Shown here one piece after another: positions 21,876 through 32,483 of a stretch of DNA of 64,000 bases (its first letter is position 1; each line of letters starts with the position of its first letter). This DNA comes from Plotosus lineatus (lineage: Eukaryota; Chordata; Actinopteri; Siluriformes; Plotosidae). Below the pieces are notes generated by a model. That model saw only the letters and a program-made list of their open reading frames with translations. It did not search any database and was not told the origin of the DNA. The translations under genes were made by a program, and so were the position numbers. The DNA is taken from NCBI GenBank assembly GCA_024760905.1, contig CM045729.1, forward strand, positions 79,740,050 to 79,804,049, read 5' to 3'.

Positions 21876-22195
21876 TAGAGCCGTTCAGTGGCTCAGCAGT
21901 AAGCACATCCCCCTTCCAGCAAGAGGGTCATGCGTTCAAGCCCAAGGCAAAGGCTGGTGGAGTTTGAATGCTTTCCTCATACTTTCGTCGTTTTCTCCCA
22001 AAGTCTCAACACATGTTCATCAGGATAAGTAGCTTTTTCAGACTGCCCTTAGGTGTGAGACTGTGTAATTGGTTGTGTACGTGGCCCAGTAATGGTCTGG
22101 AGAGCCGTTCAGGGTGAACCTCTCCTTTCACCAATGTCGTGCAAGATAGGCTCGAGCCTCCCTGTAGCCCTAAATAGGATTAAGAGGTTTGGCTA
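21876..22195 (+). repeat. tRNA-derived SINE with a different head
   Basis: The head 'GCCGTTCAGTGGCTCAGCAG' with B-box-like 'GCGTTCAAGCCC' differs from the other families here. The tail 'GCCCTAAATAGGATTAAGAG' at the end is the same type as the ATGA-ended tails. The body retains 'CGTCGTTTTCTCCCAAAGTC'. Confidence 0.65.
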
Positions 22196-22302
22196 AAGTG
22201 AGTTCAAATTTATATTATACAATACGTAAAACTACACAAACAAATAAAATACAGGGATCCCTCGCGACTACGTGCTTCGATTCATGTGGCTTCAGTGCAT
22301 TG

Positions 22303-22652
22303 TCTGTCTTCCTTTCAGCTTTTTCCCCTTTTTACTCGGGAGTCGCCACAGCAAATCATCTGATTCGCACGTTTGATTTGGCAAAGGTTTTTACGTTGGA
22401 TGCCCTTCCTGTCACAACCCTTTTTAGCAAGGGACAGAAACACGCTGATGACTTTGCAGCCTACTCTTTACGAAAGTCAGCAATGGTTCTTTTACATGAA
22501 CCTCTCACCATAGACAGTGAGAGACATGGCCCGCCTTTGATAACCCAGTTAGCTGCACTGGGGGGACAATGGCAACCTTGTGGAGAGTGGGACTCGAACC
22601 CCCAACCTTTGGATCAGCGATCTAGCGCCCTATACCATTAGACCACTAGACT
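22303..22652 (-). repeat. tRNA-derived SINE with RTE-type tail, with TSD
   Basis: Minus orientation. The 3' tail at 22,303-22,420 contains the RTE-like terminus ('CTCGGGAGTCGCCACAGC') and the RTE 5'-region-like 'GATGCCCTTCCTGTC'. The body is at 22,440-22,565 and the head at 22,590-22,652 ('GACTCGAACCCCCAACC', 'ACCATTAGACCACTAGAC'). AGTGCATTG at 22,294-22,302 and 22,653-22,661 is the target-site duplication, which fixes both ends. Confidence 0.9.
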
Positions 22653-22820
22653 AGTGCATTGCGTTTTTAATTTTTTTTTTTAAATATTCATCAAATTAAA
22701 AAATAAGGAAAATGCCACAAAACAAGGCCAATGCAAAAAAAAAAAAAAACCCAAACAAACAAAAAAAAACAACAGAAAACCCCCATCAAAACTACTTACG
22801 TTTTTATTTGAGACGTGCAT

Positions 22821-22821
22821 C

Positions 22822-22855
<34 letters not shown>
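22821..22855. repeat. (GT)n(AT)n microsatellite
   Basis: Dinucleotide run at the RTE-C 5' junction; a short form (GTGTGTATTTATATT) exists in the empty site at about 32,580-32,600 (reversed). Confidence 0.9.
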
Positions 22856-22985
22856 AATGCAGCCGTGGGGGGAGGGGGGGGGGGCACAAACCAGTGTCTC
22901 TCCCTCACACCGGTCCCAAGCCCGGATAAATGCAGAGGGTTGCGTCAGGAAGGGCATCCGGCGTAAAACAAATGCCAAATAAACT

Positions 22986-23838
22986 ATGCGAATCACAAGA
23001 AAGAATGACATACCGGATCGGTCGAGGCCCGGGTTAAGAACGACCGCCATCAGTGCTGTCAACCAACAGGGTGCTGATGGAAATTGGACTACTGTTGGTC
23101 CAAGACGTCGAAGAAGGAGAGGCGGGAAGCGTGCCCATTGCCAGAGAGAGAAGAGGAAAGTCATGAGTCTAGGACTGAAAGTAGGGACTTTGAATATTGG
23201 AACTATGACAGGAAAAGGTAGAGAGCTGGCTGACATGATGCAGAGGAGGAAGGTGGACATACTGTGTGTTCAGGAGACCAGGTGGAAAGGTCGCAAGGCT
23301 AGAAGCATAGGAGCAGGGTTTAAGCTGTTTTATCATGGTGTGGATGGGAAGAGAAATGGAGTCGGAGTCATCTTGAAGGAGGAGTTTGTCAGGAATGTTA
23401 TAGAAGTGAAAAGAGTGTCAGACAGAGTGATGAATATTCAAGTTAGAAATTGAAGGTGTGATGGTCAAGGTTGTTAGTGCTTATGCCCCACAGGCAGGAT
23501 GTGAGCGAGAAGAGAAGGAGAGATTCTGGAGTGAGTTAGATGAAGTGATGCAGAGTACCCCCAGAGGTGAAAGAGTGGTCATTGGGGCAGACGTCAATGG
23601 ACATGTTGGTGCAGGAAACAGAGGGGACGAGGACGTGATGGGTAGGTTTGGTATCCAGGACAGGAACGCAGAAGGACAGATGTTGATAGGTTTTGCAAAA
23701 AGGATGGGAATGGCTGTGGTGAATACTTTCTTCCAGAAGAGAGAGGAGCATAGGGTGACTTATAAAAGTGGAGGTAGGAGCACACAGGTAGACTACATCT
23801 TGTGCAGGCGATGTAATTTAAAGGAAGTCAGTGACTGC
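22986..23838 (+). pseudogene. RTE-C N-terminus and endonuclease
   Basis: The frame 22,986-23,453 has the N-terminal region (basic 'RRRRRGGKR'), 'LKVGTLNIGTMTGKGREL', the catalytic 'CVQETRWKG' and 'GVDGKRNGVGVILKE'. After a frameshift near 23,453, the frame from 23,458 has 'VSAYAPQAGCE', 'GADVNGHVGAG', 'STQVDYILCRRC' and 'LKEVSDC', where the Rex3 sequence starts. The terminal His motif is lost. Confidence 0.9.
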
Positions 23839-24576
23839 CGGGATGAAGATCAGTACCTCCAAGTCCGAGGCCATGGTTCTCAGTCGGACAATGGTGGAAT
23901 GCACCCTCCGGGTCGGGAATGAGGTCCTGCCCCAAGTGGAAGAGTTTAAGTATCTTGGGGTCTTGTTTACGAGTGAGGGAAGGATGGAGTGAGAGATCGA
24001 CAGACGGATCGCTGCAGCCTCTGCTGTTAAGCGGTGCCTGTACCGGTCCATCGTGGTGAAGAAGGAGCTGAGCCGCAAGGCGAAGCTCTCAATTTACCAG
24101 TCAATCTACGTTCCAACCCTCACCTATGGTCACGAGCTTTGGGTAATGACCGAAAGAACAAGATCACGGATACAAGCGGCTGAAATGAGCTTCCTTCGCC
24201 GGGTAGCGGGGTTCTCCCTTAGAGATAAGGTGAGAAGCTCTGCCATCCGGGGAGAGCTCGGAGTAGATCCGCTGCTCCTCCGCATTGAGAGGGGCCAGTT
24301 GAGGTGGCTCGGGCATCTGGTTAGAATGCCTCCCGGACGCCTCCCTGGTGTGGTGTTTCGGGCATGTCCAACCGGGAAGAGACCCCGGGGTCGACCTAGA
24401 ACACGCTGGAAGGACTATGTCTCTCGGCTTATCTGGGACCGCCTCGGTGTCCCCCCGGGAGAGTTGGAGGAAGTGGCTCGGGAGAGGGACGTCTGGACCT
24501 CTTTGCTAAGGTTGCTGCCCCCGCGACCCGACCCTGGACTAAGCGGAAGAAGATGATGATGATGATGATGATGATG
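23839..24576 (+). mobile_element. Rex3 LINE, 3' end with (GAT)n tail, inside RTE-C
   Basis: Starts abruptly at 23,839 in the RT palm-to-thumb region and ends in (ATG)n at 24,553-24,576. I recognise the Rex3 family from its C-terminal protein ('YVPTLTYGHELWVMTERTRS') and the GATGATG tail. It is heavily 5'-truncated, as usual for Rex3 copies. No target-site duplication is visible because the RTE flanks do not meet. Confidence 0.85.
23848..24556 (+). pseudogene. Rex3 reverse transcriptase C-terminal segment
   Basis: A frame-broken start ('STSKSEAMVLSRTMVE'-like, 'EVLPQVEEFKYLGVLFTSEG') changes frame near 23,990. The open frame 24,053-24,556 then encodes 'KKELSRKAKLSIYQSIYVP', 'RWLGHLVRMPPGRLPGVV' and 'KRPRGRPRTRWKDYVSRL', ending 'LLRLLPPRPD'. 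The catalytic palm is not included. Confidence 0.85.
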
Positions 24577-25127
24577 AGGCTCAACAATCCAGAGCAATGG
24601 AGAGTGTGGAAAAGAGGTCAAGAAGCGTGTGCAGGCTGGTTGGAATGGTTGGAGAAAAGTGTCCGGTGTGATGTGTGACAGCAGGGTATCGGCAAGAATG
24701 AAAGGAAAAGTGTACAAGACGGTGTTGAGGCCAACGATGTTGTATGGTTTAGAAACAGTGGCCCTGGGGAAAAGACAGGAGGCAGAGCTGGAGGTAGCAG
24801 AGATGAAAATGTTGAGGTTCTCTTTGGGAGTAACGAGGATGGATAGGATTAGGAATGAGCACATCAGTGGGACAGCACATGTTAGAGGTTTTGGAGACAA
24901 AGTCAGAGAGGCTAGATTGAGATAGTTTGGACATGTACAGAGGAGGGATAGTGAGTATATTGGTAATAGGATGCTGAGGCTGGAACTACCAGGCAGAAGG
25001 CCTAGAGGAAGACCAAAGAGACGATTCATGGATGTGGTGAAGGAGGACATGAAGGTCGTTGGTGTCAGAGAAGAAGATGCAAAGGATAGGGTGAGATGGA
25101 GGCAGATGATTCGCTGTGGCGACCCCT
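24577..25127 (+). pseudogene. RTE-C RT thumb and C-terminal domain
   Basis: Resumes at the 'GSTIQSNGECGKEV' region. The frame 24,629-24,925 encodes 'RMKGKVYKTVLRPTMLYGLE' and 'TRMDRIRNEHISG'; a TAG replaces the Trp of 'RWFGHV' at about 24,923. The same frame continues to 'RCGDP' at about 25,127. Confidence 0.9.
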
Positions 25128-25152
25128 GAAGGGAAAAGCCGAAAGGAAAAGA

Positions 25153-25154
<2 letters not shown>

Positions 25155-25211
<57 letters not shown>
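25155..25211. repeat. (TA)n at the RTE-C 3' junction
   Basis: Long TA run directly after the RTE terminus, in the place of a short A/T stretch in the empty-site copy. Confidence 0.95.
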
Positions 25212-25216
<5 letters not shown>

Positions 25217-25423
25217 AAATGTACATCTTATGCATTATTTTTAATGTTTAATTTTTATTATAAGCATTTATAGCGTTTAATATGTATTTATTGATATTAT
25301 ATACACATATACGTGTACATGTGCGTCAGTCTTGGGGTGGGGGATCGATCTTACTTCGTGGAAGTTGGCAGTCATGGAGGGATCTTGGTCCTAATTAACC
25401 ACAGAAAGTGAGGGATCCCTGTA

Positions 25424-26142
25424 AAGTAGAATTCAGTGACTGAAATTACAGAATTTAAAAACACTGGCCAATCAAGGATCATAACAGAATTGCTTCAAAG
25501 ACAGCTTAAATTATTAACAACTATGAATATGATCAAGCACAAGGATAAAAAGCGCAGACATTCCTGAACAGGAAGTGATTTATCATTTGGGAATTGTGTC
25601 GATGTAGCCATCAAAAACAATTACATCATATTCTTGCATACAGTTGGCAATGAATGGGAATGATGGATGAAAAAAAAGCTGCTAGATGATCTGGAAAAAG
25701 CAGGACAGAGATAGAAGCAAAACAAAAGAGAGAAGATGCTCATGACAGTTCCACCAGAAAAAAAATCATATTATTTAGTATTTTATTTAAAAAAAAAACG
25801 AAATCACTTTATACATAAGCTTTGCCTCTCAATCACATGCTGTCGCATCTGTAGTAATTTTCCGTTATAGCATAAATGTAATAAATTACTTTTTGTTACT
25901 GAATATGAATTGAAAATAGTTGTAGACTGTAATGTACTGACTGACAGATTGTTTTATACACGTGTATTTCATTTTCTTGTACCAATTATGTATAATTTCT
26001 TTGGCTGCTCAGTTGTTATTTTTGTCAGCAATCTTTCGCTGAACCATTAGTGAGAATAGAATCGACAAAATCTTACTTAATATGGTATTTCTACCTATAC
26101 ACACCACATTTATATTAGGCCAAATCATAAATAGTAAATCAG
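25424..26142. other. unassigned AT-rich sequence
   Basis: No repeat or gene recognised. Confidence 0.4.
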
Positions 26143-26705
26143 TACAATAACCGCCCACCCATTCGCGGTTCCACCGTCATGGCCCCACATATTAGCGGAT
26201 TAGAGGCAGCCCCGGAAGTTACTGGCACGTGATTCAAATTTAGCCAATAGCAGAGATATTTTGTTCCTCCTTCCTGCTGATTGGTTGCAGATAATGTGTA
26301 CATCTCTTTTTTTTTTTTTTTCTCCTTTGCGCACATGTCATCAACGCGATTGCTTGAATTATGAATTCATGATTTTAGTGTGTTTTTAATTATTATTTAA
26401 GTTGTATGATGTCACTCAAACGCGCCGCATCTTCTCTAGCTTCTGGTAAGGCGCTTAAGCACTTTATTTATTAATAAATGTCACAGTACAAAATTTAAAA
26501 AGTTTTTACTTAATCATTACTACTTTTTACTGCATTATCACTGTAGTAATGAATAAGATTGTCTATAGAATGTGTTTAACAAACATATTTTAGCACATGC
26601 AATATCATACATAGGATTTTAAAACTGCATCAATAATTCGCGGTTTTTCAGGATCTGTGGGAAGGGGTGGACCGCAACCCAAATGAATAACAAGGGGTTA
26701 TTGTA
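26143..26705 (+). mobile_element. short Tigger-like element with possible transposase start
   Basis: The inverted ends TACAATAACC (26,143-26,152) and its complement (26,696-26,705) flank 563 bp. Sub-terminal sequences on both sides hold 'TTCGCGGTT'. At 26,406 an ATG opens MMSLKRAASSLASGKALK and stops at 26,473 ('TATTTAT TAA'). A GGTAAG after 'TCTAGCTTCT' could be a splice donor. It resembles the 5' end of a Tigger transposase; the rest is missing, so it is an internally deleted derivative. Confidence 0.6.
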
Positions 26706-26793
26706 AACTACAAACATACAATCATATAAAATTCATTTCTAAGTTGTTTTATAATTTCTCTTCACTGGAACTAAAAGACCCAACCCATTTCAG

Positions 26794-27015
26794 CATGACA
26801 ATGCTCCTGTGCATAAAGCAAACTGAGAGAAGGTATGGTTTTCCAAGGCTGGAGTTAAAGAATTGATGTCAACCCCCACTAAAAGTATTTAGGATGAACT
26901 TGACTACTGTCTGTGCTGACTGTGCTGACTGTGGGGTTGAGATCAATTCTTTAACTCTAGCCTTGGAAAACCATACTTTTACTCAGTTTGCTTTATGCAC
27001 AGGAGCATTGCCATG
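26794..27015. mobile_element. fold-back of a Tc1-type transposase fragment
   Basis: Left arm 26,794-26,878 and right arm 26,932-27,015 are inverted copies of each other (about 80 bp, few mismatches) around a 53-bp loop. In the left arm, preceded by 'NPF' codons at about 26,782, the sequence reads 'FQHDNAPVHKAN', then a stop and 'KVWFSKAGVKEL'. That is the second catalytic Asp region of a Tc1-family DDE transposase. Confidence 0.75.
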
Positions 27016-28509
27016 GCTACCTTCTTATACAGCAACAGAGTGACTATCACAACCAACAATGACTATCGCAACTATCTAAAGCTGTTGAAGGTAAAGGAAC
27101 ACAGATCCCTTTCCCAGATGTGTTAAATATTGCTTATAATGACAACAAAGGAAGGAATGACATTAAAATGGCATGTTCAACAAAGACATATGGGTGTGAT
27201 AGTGATAGTCAGGTGTGTACAAACATTTGTTCAAAGATTATTACGACCTAATAGCAGATAGGAAAACAATTTCAGGCCAAAAGAAAACAATTAATAAAAC
27301 TGAGAACATTATCCAGAACACAGATGTGACAAGGTCCACCACCGCAAATATTTGGCCTTTGCAGTAACCACAATAAATTTACGTGGGTTTAAGATTACAC
27401 CAAATGCCAGAATGCAGTGCTTTGATTACATGTATTCAGTCGGAAATGAAAGAATGGCATGAAGTTATCCTTCTATTACATTTTTATAATTTAGATTTCA
27501 ATGGCGTAGTGTTTCTTTTATTTTTCTGAATAAGTAAATGGAGCTTTAAATGTGCTCAAACACACATCTATTGAAACAGCACACACACACACACACTGGG
27601 ACTTGTGGCCTCACGAAGTAACACTCCCTTGCAGTGACTAAGAAGAGAGGAATGCAACTAAAAACACATTTGATTTTTCCCAGAACATCTCACAAGGCAC
27701 TTCCCAACTTATTTTTATATGTCATTTTAACATTCTAACCGTAGAACTATTCATTTTTTAAGAATTTTATTTCATTTCAGTGGTAGAAATTAACTCTGTT
27801 TAGCTTAGTACTCATTACTTTCTATAAATGAGCATACATGCTTATTAAATATGGCATTAAAATAAGGACTATGGAATCTGACAGATGATGGCACAGATGC
27901 TACGGGAAAACAGGGCAGAGCCGAAAGAATGAAAGTGCCGTGAAAGGAAAGGTTAGGCAGGTGGGAGCCAAATGCCCTCACAGTTTGACCCATACAGTCC
28001 CATGACCTTATTATGAATTAATTTCGACACGTCATGGCACCCAGCTTCTTACTGAAGACATTTGTGACAGCTTGTACCATTTTCTCCAGGTAGAGTCTGA
28101 CAGTGTCATGACATGCTGACATTACCATCAGTCAAATATTTAAATAAATAAATAAATGATTAAAAAAAATCATAGCCTCCTTCTGCTCTTCTCTGGTTAT
28201 TTTCTTTGTGGTAGATTTTTATCACTTTTTGTGTATGTTTGTTTGTTTTTATTTGTTTACAGCTCTTACCTGTATTAAAATCCTTAATAAGCAGAACTTG
28301 CCTATTTAAAGCCTGATATCGTACCATGTGATTTGTTATATCATTAGACATTTTATACATGAAGGAACTTTAAATGTTCCCTGACCTTCACCCATTTAAG
28401 GGGAGTTGCTTTCAAATCCCCATGGATAAATTATCATACAAAAAGAGAAAGCATAATTTGTTTCACAGGATACAGGTCGATTTTATAATTAAAGGTGTTT
28501 AGCAGCTTC
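27016..28509. other. unassigned sequence, candidate single-copy DNA
   Basis: About 1.5 kb without recognisable mobile elements, apart from short simple repeats ((CA)n at 27,583-27,597, (AATA)n at 28,143-28,160). No convincing coding frame seen. Confidence 0.45.
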
Positions 28510-28690
28510 TCACTCATTTACTCCTTAGCCAAACCTCTTAATCCTACAAATGTTGCTGGGGGCTGAAGATTTCCAAAGTTGACACTGGGGGAAGGTGGGT
28601 ACACGGCCTAAACAGTTCACCAGGCCATGACACACACACACACACACACACACACAGAGGGGGAGAGAGAGCGAGAGCGAGAGAGAGGGG
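28510..28690. repeat. SINE tail fragment followed by (CA)n and (GA)n
   Basis: 'CTCACTCATTTACTCC' with 'CTTAATCCTA' is a minus-strand SINE tail. It runs into (AC)n at 28,625-28,656 and (GA)n at 28,661-28,688. Confidence 0.6.
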
Positions 28691-28809
28691 CAATTTTTAG
28701 TCTATTTAGTTTTCCTTTGCTCTTCAGTGCATGTAATTGTGTTTTTCAATGCATGAATCTCATGGAAACCACTACGCCACAGTAGCCAGTAGCACCCCTA
28801 TATATACTA

Positions 28810-28859
28810 GTGTGTGTGTGTGTGTGTGCGTGTATATATATATATATATATATATATAT
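28810..28859. repeat. (TG)n(TA)n microsatellite
   Basis: TG run passing into TA run. Confidence 0.95.
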
Positions 28860-28870
28860 CAGTGTATATA

Positions 28871-29186
28871 TATTTCGGCTTTTTCACTTTATCAGTTGTC
28901 ACCACAGCGAATGATTCGCATGTTTGATTTGGCATAGGTTTTTATGCCGGATGTCCTTCCTGACACAACCCTTTAGCAAGGGACAGAAAACAGAAAAACA
29001 CTGATAGCTTTGCAGACTACTCTACAAAAGTCAGCAAAGGTTCTTTTACATGAACCTCTCACCATAGACAGTGAGAGACATGGCCACCCATTGATAACCC
29101 AGTTAGCTGCACTGGGGGGACAGTGACAACCGTGTGGAGAGTAGGACTTGAACCCCCAACCTTAGGATCAGCGATCCAGCGCCCTT
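28871..29186 (-). repeat. tRNA-derived SINE with RTE-type tail
   Basis: Minus orientation. The tail at 28,871-28,975 ('CACCACAGCGAATGATTCGC' then 'GGATGTCCTTCCTGAC') is followed by the body and a head that ends at 'GATCCAGCGCCC', so the first part of the tRNA-like head is missing. It sits between TA-rich tracts. Confidence 0.85.
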
Positions 29187-29286
29187 TATATATATAAATA
29201 AAATGTACAGGAATCCAATGCAGCCGTGTGTGGGGGGGTGTTTACAAACAAGTGCCCACCCTCATGCCGGTCCCAAGCCCAGATAA

Positions 29287-30130
29287 ATGCAGAGGGTTGC
29301 GTCAGGAACGGCATCCGGCATAAAACTTTTGCCAGAATACAAAATGCAAACCATAAAGACAAATTTCATACCGGATTGGTCGAGGCCTGGGTTAACAACG
29401 ACCGCCATCATTGCTGTTAACCAAGAGGGTGCTGGTGGAAATTGGACTACTCTTGGTCGAAGACGTCGAAGAAGGAGAGGTGGGAGGCGTGCACATAGGC
29501 AGAGAGAGAACAGGAAAAGCACGAGTTTACGACTGAGAGGAGGGACTTTGAATGTTGTAACTATGACAGGAAAAGGTAGAGAGCTGGCTGATATGATGCA
29601 GAGGAGGAAGGTGGAGATACTGTGTCTTCAGGAGACCAGGTGGAAAAGTAGCAGGGCTAGAAGCTTAGGAGCAGGGTTTAAGCTGTTTTACCATGGTGTG
29701 GATGGGAAGAGAAATGGAGAAGGAGTCATCTTGAAGGAGGGGTTGGTCAGAAATGTTCTAGAAGTGAAAGAGTGTGAGTCTCAAGTTAGAAATTGAAGGC
29801 GTGATGTTCAATGTTGTCAGTGTTTATGCCCCACAGGCAGGATGTGAGCTAGAAGAGAGGGAGAGATTCTGGAGTGAGTTAGATGAAGTGATGCAGAGTA
29901 CCCCCAGAGGTGAAAGAGTGGTCATTGGAGCAGACTTCAAAGGACATCTTGGTGCAGGCAACAGAGGGGACGAGGAAATGATGGGCAGGTTTGGTATCCA
30001 GGACAGGAACACAGAAGGTAAGATGATCGATTTTGCAAAAAGGATGGAAATACTTTCTACCAGAAGAGAGAGGAGCATAGGGTGACTTATAAAAGTGGAG
30101 GTAGGAGCACACAGGTAGACTACATCCTGT
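29287..30130 (+). pseudogene. RTE-D N-terminus and endonuclease
   Basis: The frame 29,287-29,796 carries 'CLQETRWKSSRARSLGAG' and the basic N-terminus. The frame 29,774-30,085 carries 'VSVYAPQAGCELEE' and 'GADFKGHLGAG' (usual N changed to K in the GDFNG-type box). After a deletion, 'YKSGGRSTQVDYILCR' follows and a stop replaces the next Arg. Confidence 0.9.
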
Positions 30131-30144
30131 GTAGGTGATGTAAT

Positions 30145-31233
30145 TTGAAGGAAGTCAGTGACTGTAAAGTGGTAGTGGGTGAGAGTGTTGCCAAACAACA
30201 TAGGATAGTGGTGTGCAGGATGATGCTGATTGTAATAAAGGTGAAGAAGGCAGAGCAGAAGACAAAGTGGTGGAACCTGAAAAGCAAACAGTGTCGTGTT
30301 ATCTTCAAGGAGGAGTTGAAACAGGTTTTGGGTGGTCAGGAAGTGTTCCAGAAAACTGGACAACTACAGCTAATGTGATCAGGGAGACAGGTAGGAGAGT
30401 ACTTGGTGTGTCCTCTGGAAGGAAAGTAGATAAGGAGACTTGGTGGTGGAATGAGGAAGTGCAGGAGTGTGTACAAAAGAAGAGGTTAGCTAAGAAGAAA
30501 TGGGACATAGAGAGGACCAAAGAGAGTAAACAGGAGTACAGGGAGACACAGCGTAAGGCGAAGGTAGCAGTGTCAAAGGCCAAACAGAGGGCGTATGATG
30601 ACTTGTATGCTACGTTGGACAGTAAGGAGGGAGAAAATGATTTATACAGGTTGGCACAGCAGAGAAACAGAGATGGGAAGGACATGCAGCAAGTTAGAGT
30701 GATTAAGGACAGACTAGGAAATGTGTTGACTGATGACAGAAATGTGCTGGGAAGATGGAAAGAGCTGATGAATGAGCAAAATGAGAGCGAAAAAAGAGTA
30801 GACCAGGAAGTAGCAAATATTAGTAAGGGTGAAGTGAGGAGGGCATTGAAGAGGATGAAGGGCAGTTAGTCCTGATGACATACCGGTGGAGGTATGGAAG
30901 TGTCTAGGAAAGGCAGCAGATTTTCTGACAAGAACATTCGACAAGGTCTTAGAGAGTGAGAGGATGCCGGAGGAATGGAGAAGTGTGCTTGTGCCCATTT
31001 TAAAGAACAAGGGAGATGTGCAAATCTCTTCTTGTTTGCTATGGTGATGCACAGGCTGACAGATGAGGTTAGACAGGAATCTCCATAGACTATGATGTTT
31101 GCAGATGACATTGTGATCTGTAGTGAGAGCAGAGTGCAGGAAAATCTAGAGAGGTGGAGGTATGCCCTGGAAAGGAGAGGAATGAAGGTTAGCTTCAGTA
31201 AAACAGAATACATGTGTGTGAACGAGACAGACT
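30145..31233 (+). pseudogene. RTE-D linker and reverse transcriptase remnant
   Basis: 30,213-30,869 encodes the linker with 'ETWWWNEEVQECVQKKRL' and 'VSKAKQRAYDDLYATLD'. Then come fingers sequences ('SPDDIPVEVWK' after a stop). At 31,092-31,230 come motif C '[13 protein letters not shown]' and 'RRGMKVSFSKTEY'. The palm between fingers and FADD is mostly gone. Confidence 0.85.
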
Positions 31234-32189
31234 TGGGTAAAATTCAGAATTTCAGAATTCAATTCAATTCAGGAAGTGAATTTGAATTGAATTTGAGTTG
31301 GCTCCACCCCCAGAGGATATGGAATTGAATGTGAATTGGAATTACAGGAAGTGGAATTTCAAACTCATTGCAATTCACAGAAATTAATTCTAACCACATA
31401 TCAGTGAGAATGTGATACTTAGCATGTATTTTCTCACAGATTGTAATACTTGTATCTGAACCACAATAAATGCAATACAGAGACTATTATTAAGCATACA
31501 TTCTTATATTGAAAAGCAATGTTTCCACTTTAAAGTAATCAAATAGCACAAAGATGTGATGAATGCAATTATTATTTTATTTACTTTACGGGGTAACACT
31601 GTTGCATTTAATTATCATCATCTCTTCAAACGTTTAATCATTGAAGCGGCATCGCTCTGGTCAGAATATCTTTCCAACAACACTAAGTATCCTCTCAACA
31701 GGTGCAGAGGAAGCAGGTATAGCCAGATATTTGAATGCAAGTACAGCAAGGTTTGGGAAGCGATTTTGGTTTTCTTTCCAGGACAACAAAGGGTTGGTAC
31801 CCTCTGCCAAACATGGGGCACTCAAGTAAACTGGGAGCTCATCTGAGGATGCATCAATTGGCACAGACGTTGTTTGGGTATCTATGTAGGAAAAGAGTCT
31901 GGGGCGTTTGTGTGGTTGGATATTAATGGTAGAAGTGGCTTTTGGACGTATAGAATCAACTTTTGAAGTCAGGAGGTTTCTGATTGTGTTCTGTTCTTCA
32001 CTGTTACACCAGTGTAGCTTAAATCTTGGATCAAGAGTTGCAGTCATATGGAAGCACTCCATATCTTCAAATTTTAGAAGTCGCCTCTTGAGTGTAGTTC
32101 GTAAAGTGGACAGAAACCTCTTGTTCCCAATCATTTTGGCATCTTTAATGGCATGTCTCAGTCCTTTCACACAAGAAATGACATAGTAC

Positions 32190-32193
<4 letters not shown>
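31234..32193 (-). mobile_element. hAT transposon, 3' part
   Basis: Bounded by RTE-D on the left and a (TA)n tract at 32,192-32,230 on the right. The left end has 'AAAATTCAGAATTTCAGAA' and 'TTCAATTCAATTCAGG', a sub-terminal type seen in hAT elements. It encodes the C-terminus of a hAT transposase on the minus strand. The 5' two thirds of the gene are absent. Confidence 0.8.
31596..32191 (-). pseudogene. hAT transposase C-terminus with dimerisation domain (ZBED-like), two stops
   Basis: The frame from 32,191 reads 'LDPRFKLHW' at about residue 53 and 'YLSAPCLAEGTNPLLSWKEN' around 122. The hAT dimerisation core 'FPNLAVLAFKYLAIPASSAP' and 'VERILSVVGKIF' follow, then a TGA (31,661-31,663). The same frame continues with 'PERCRFND', a second stop, and 'TFEEMMIIKCN', as in functional relatives. 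The two nonsense codons replace positions that are Arg and an acidic or Lys residue in this family. The domain normally mediates multimer formation. Confidence 0.9.
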
Positions 32194-32231
<38 letters not shown>

Positions 32232-32295
32232 AATAAATAAAATAAATAAATAAAATATATATAAATATAATATATATATATATATATATATAACT
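32192..32295. repeat. (TA)n and (ATAA)n tract
   Basis: Low-complexity AT sequence. Confidence 0.95.
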
Positions 32296-32483
32296 GAACT
32301 GGGAAGCACGTTCAGTCTGTCATTTGTAAACAATCAACGCAGCGTTATTGCGTCATTACATCAGCATACTACGTAGGTCCGGCTAAACTCAAAATTTGAC
32401 TTTTTTTTTTTTTTTTGGGAAAAAAAAAAAAGAAAAATCGAACAAACGTAAAATGGATGAACGTAAGTCGGGGATGCGTCTGT
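32296..32483 (+). mobile_element. end of another TA-target MITE
   Basis: The right end reads 'GAACGTAAGTCGGGGATGCG' then 'TCTG|TA', a Tigger-like terminus similar in type to that at 10,363. Contains poly(T)/poly(A) at 32,400-32,432. The left end is not visible. Confidence 0.45.

Larger units (their letters stand above)
22857..25156 (+). mobile_element. RTE copy C with complete 5' and 3' ends, Rex3 insert and missing centre
   Basis: The 5' start is ATGCAGCCGTGGGG at about 22,857 and the 3' end 'AGCCGAAAGGAAAAGAAGA' at 25,156, followed by (TA)n to 25,211. 22,857-23,838 covers the 5' region and most of the endonuclease; 24,577-25,156 covers the RT C-terminus. About 1.6 kb of RTE (rest of endonuclease, linker, RT fingers and palm) is absent, and a Rex3 3' end occupies the junction. 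Confidence 0.9.
22252..25421 (+). mobile_element. Tigger-like element carrying a SINE and an RTE insertion
   Basis: The ends are CAGGGATCCCTC (22,252) and GAGGGATCCCTG (25,421), flanked by TA (22,250-22,251 and 25,422-25,423). Removing the SINE (22,303-22,652) and the RTE (22,857-25,156) leaves an element of roughly 0.5 kb with no coding capacity, so it is a MITE. The copy at 32,484-32,864 lacks both inserts and shows the empty sites. Confidence 0.8.
29217..31233 (+). mobile_element. RTE copy D, complete 5' end, internally deleted, 3' end lost
   Basis: The 5' start is ATGCAGCCGTGTG at about 29,217. The copy extends through endonuclease and linker to the RT region. At about 31,023 it jumps from 'NKGDVQ' to the 'LLFAMVM' region, deleting motif A. 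It ends at 31,233 in 'YMCVNETD', where hAT-like DNA begins. Other losses occur near 30,050 and 30,765. Confidence 0.9.
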
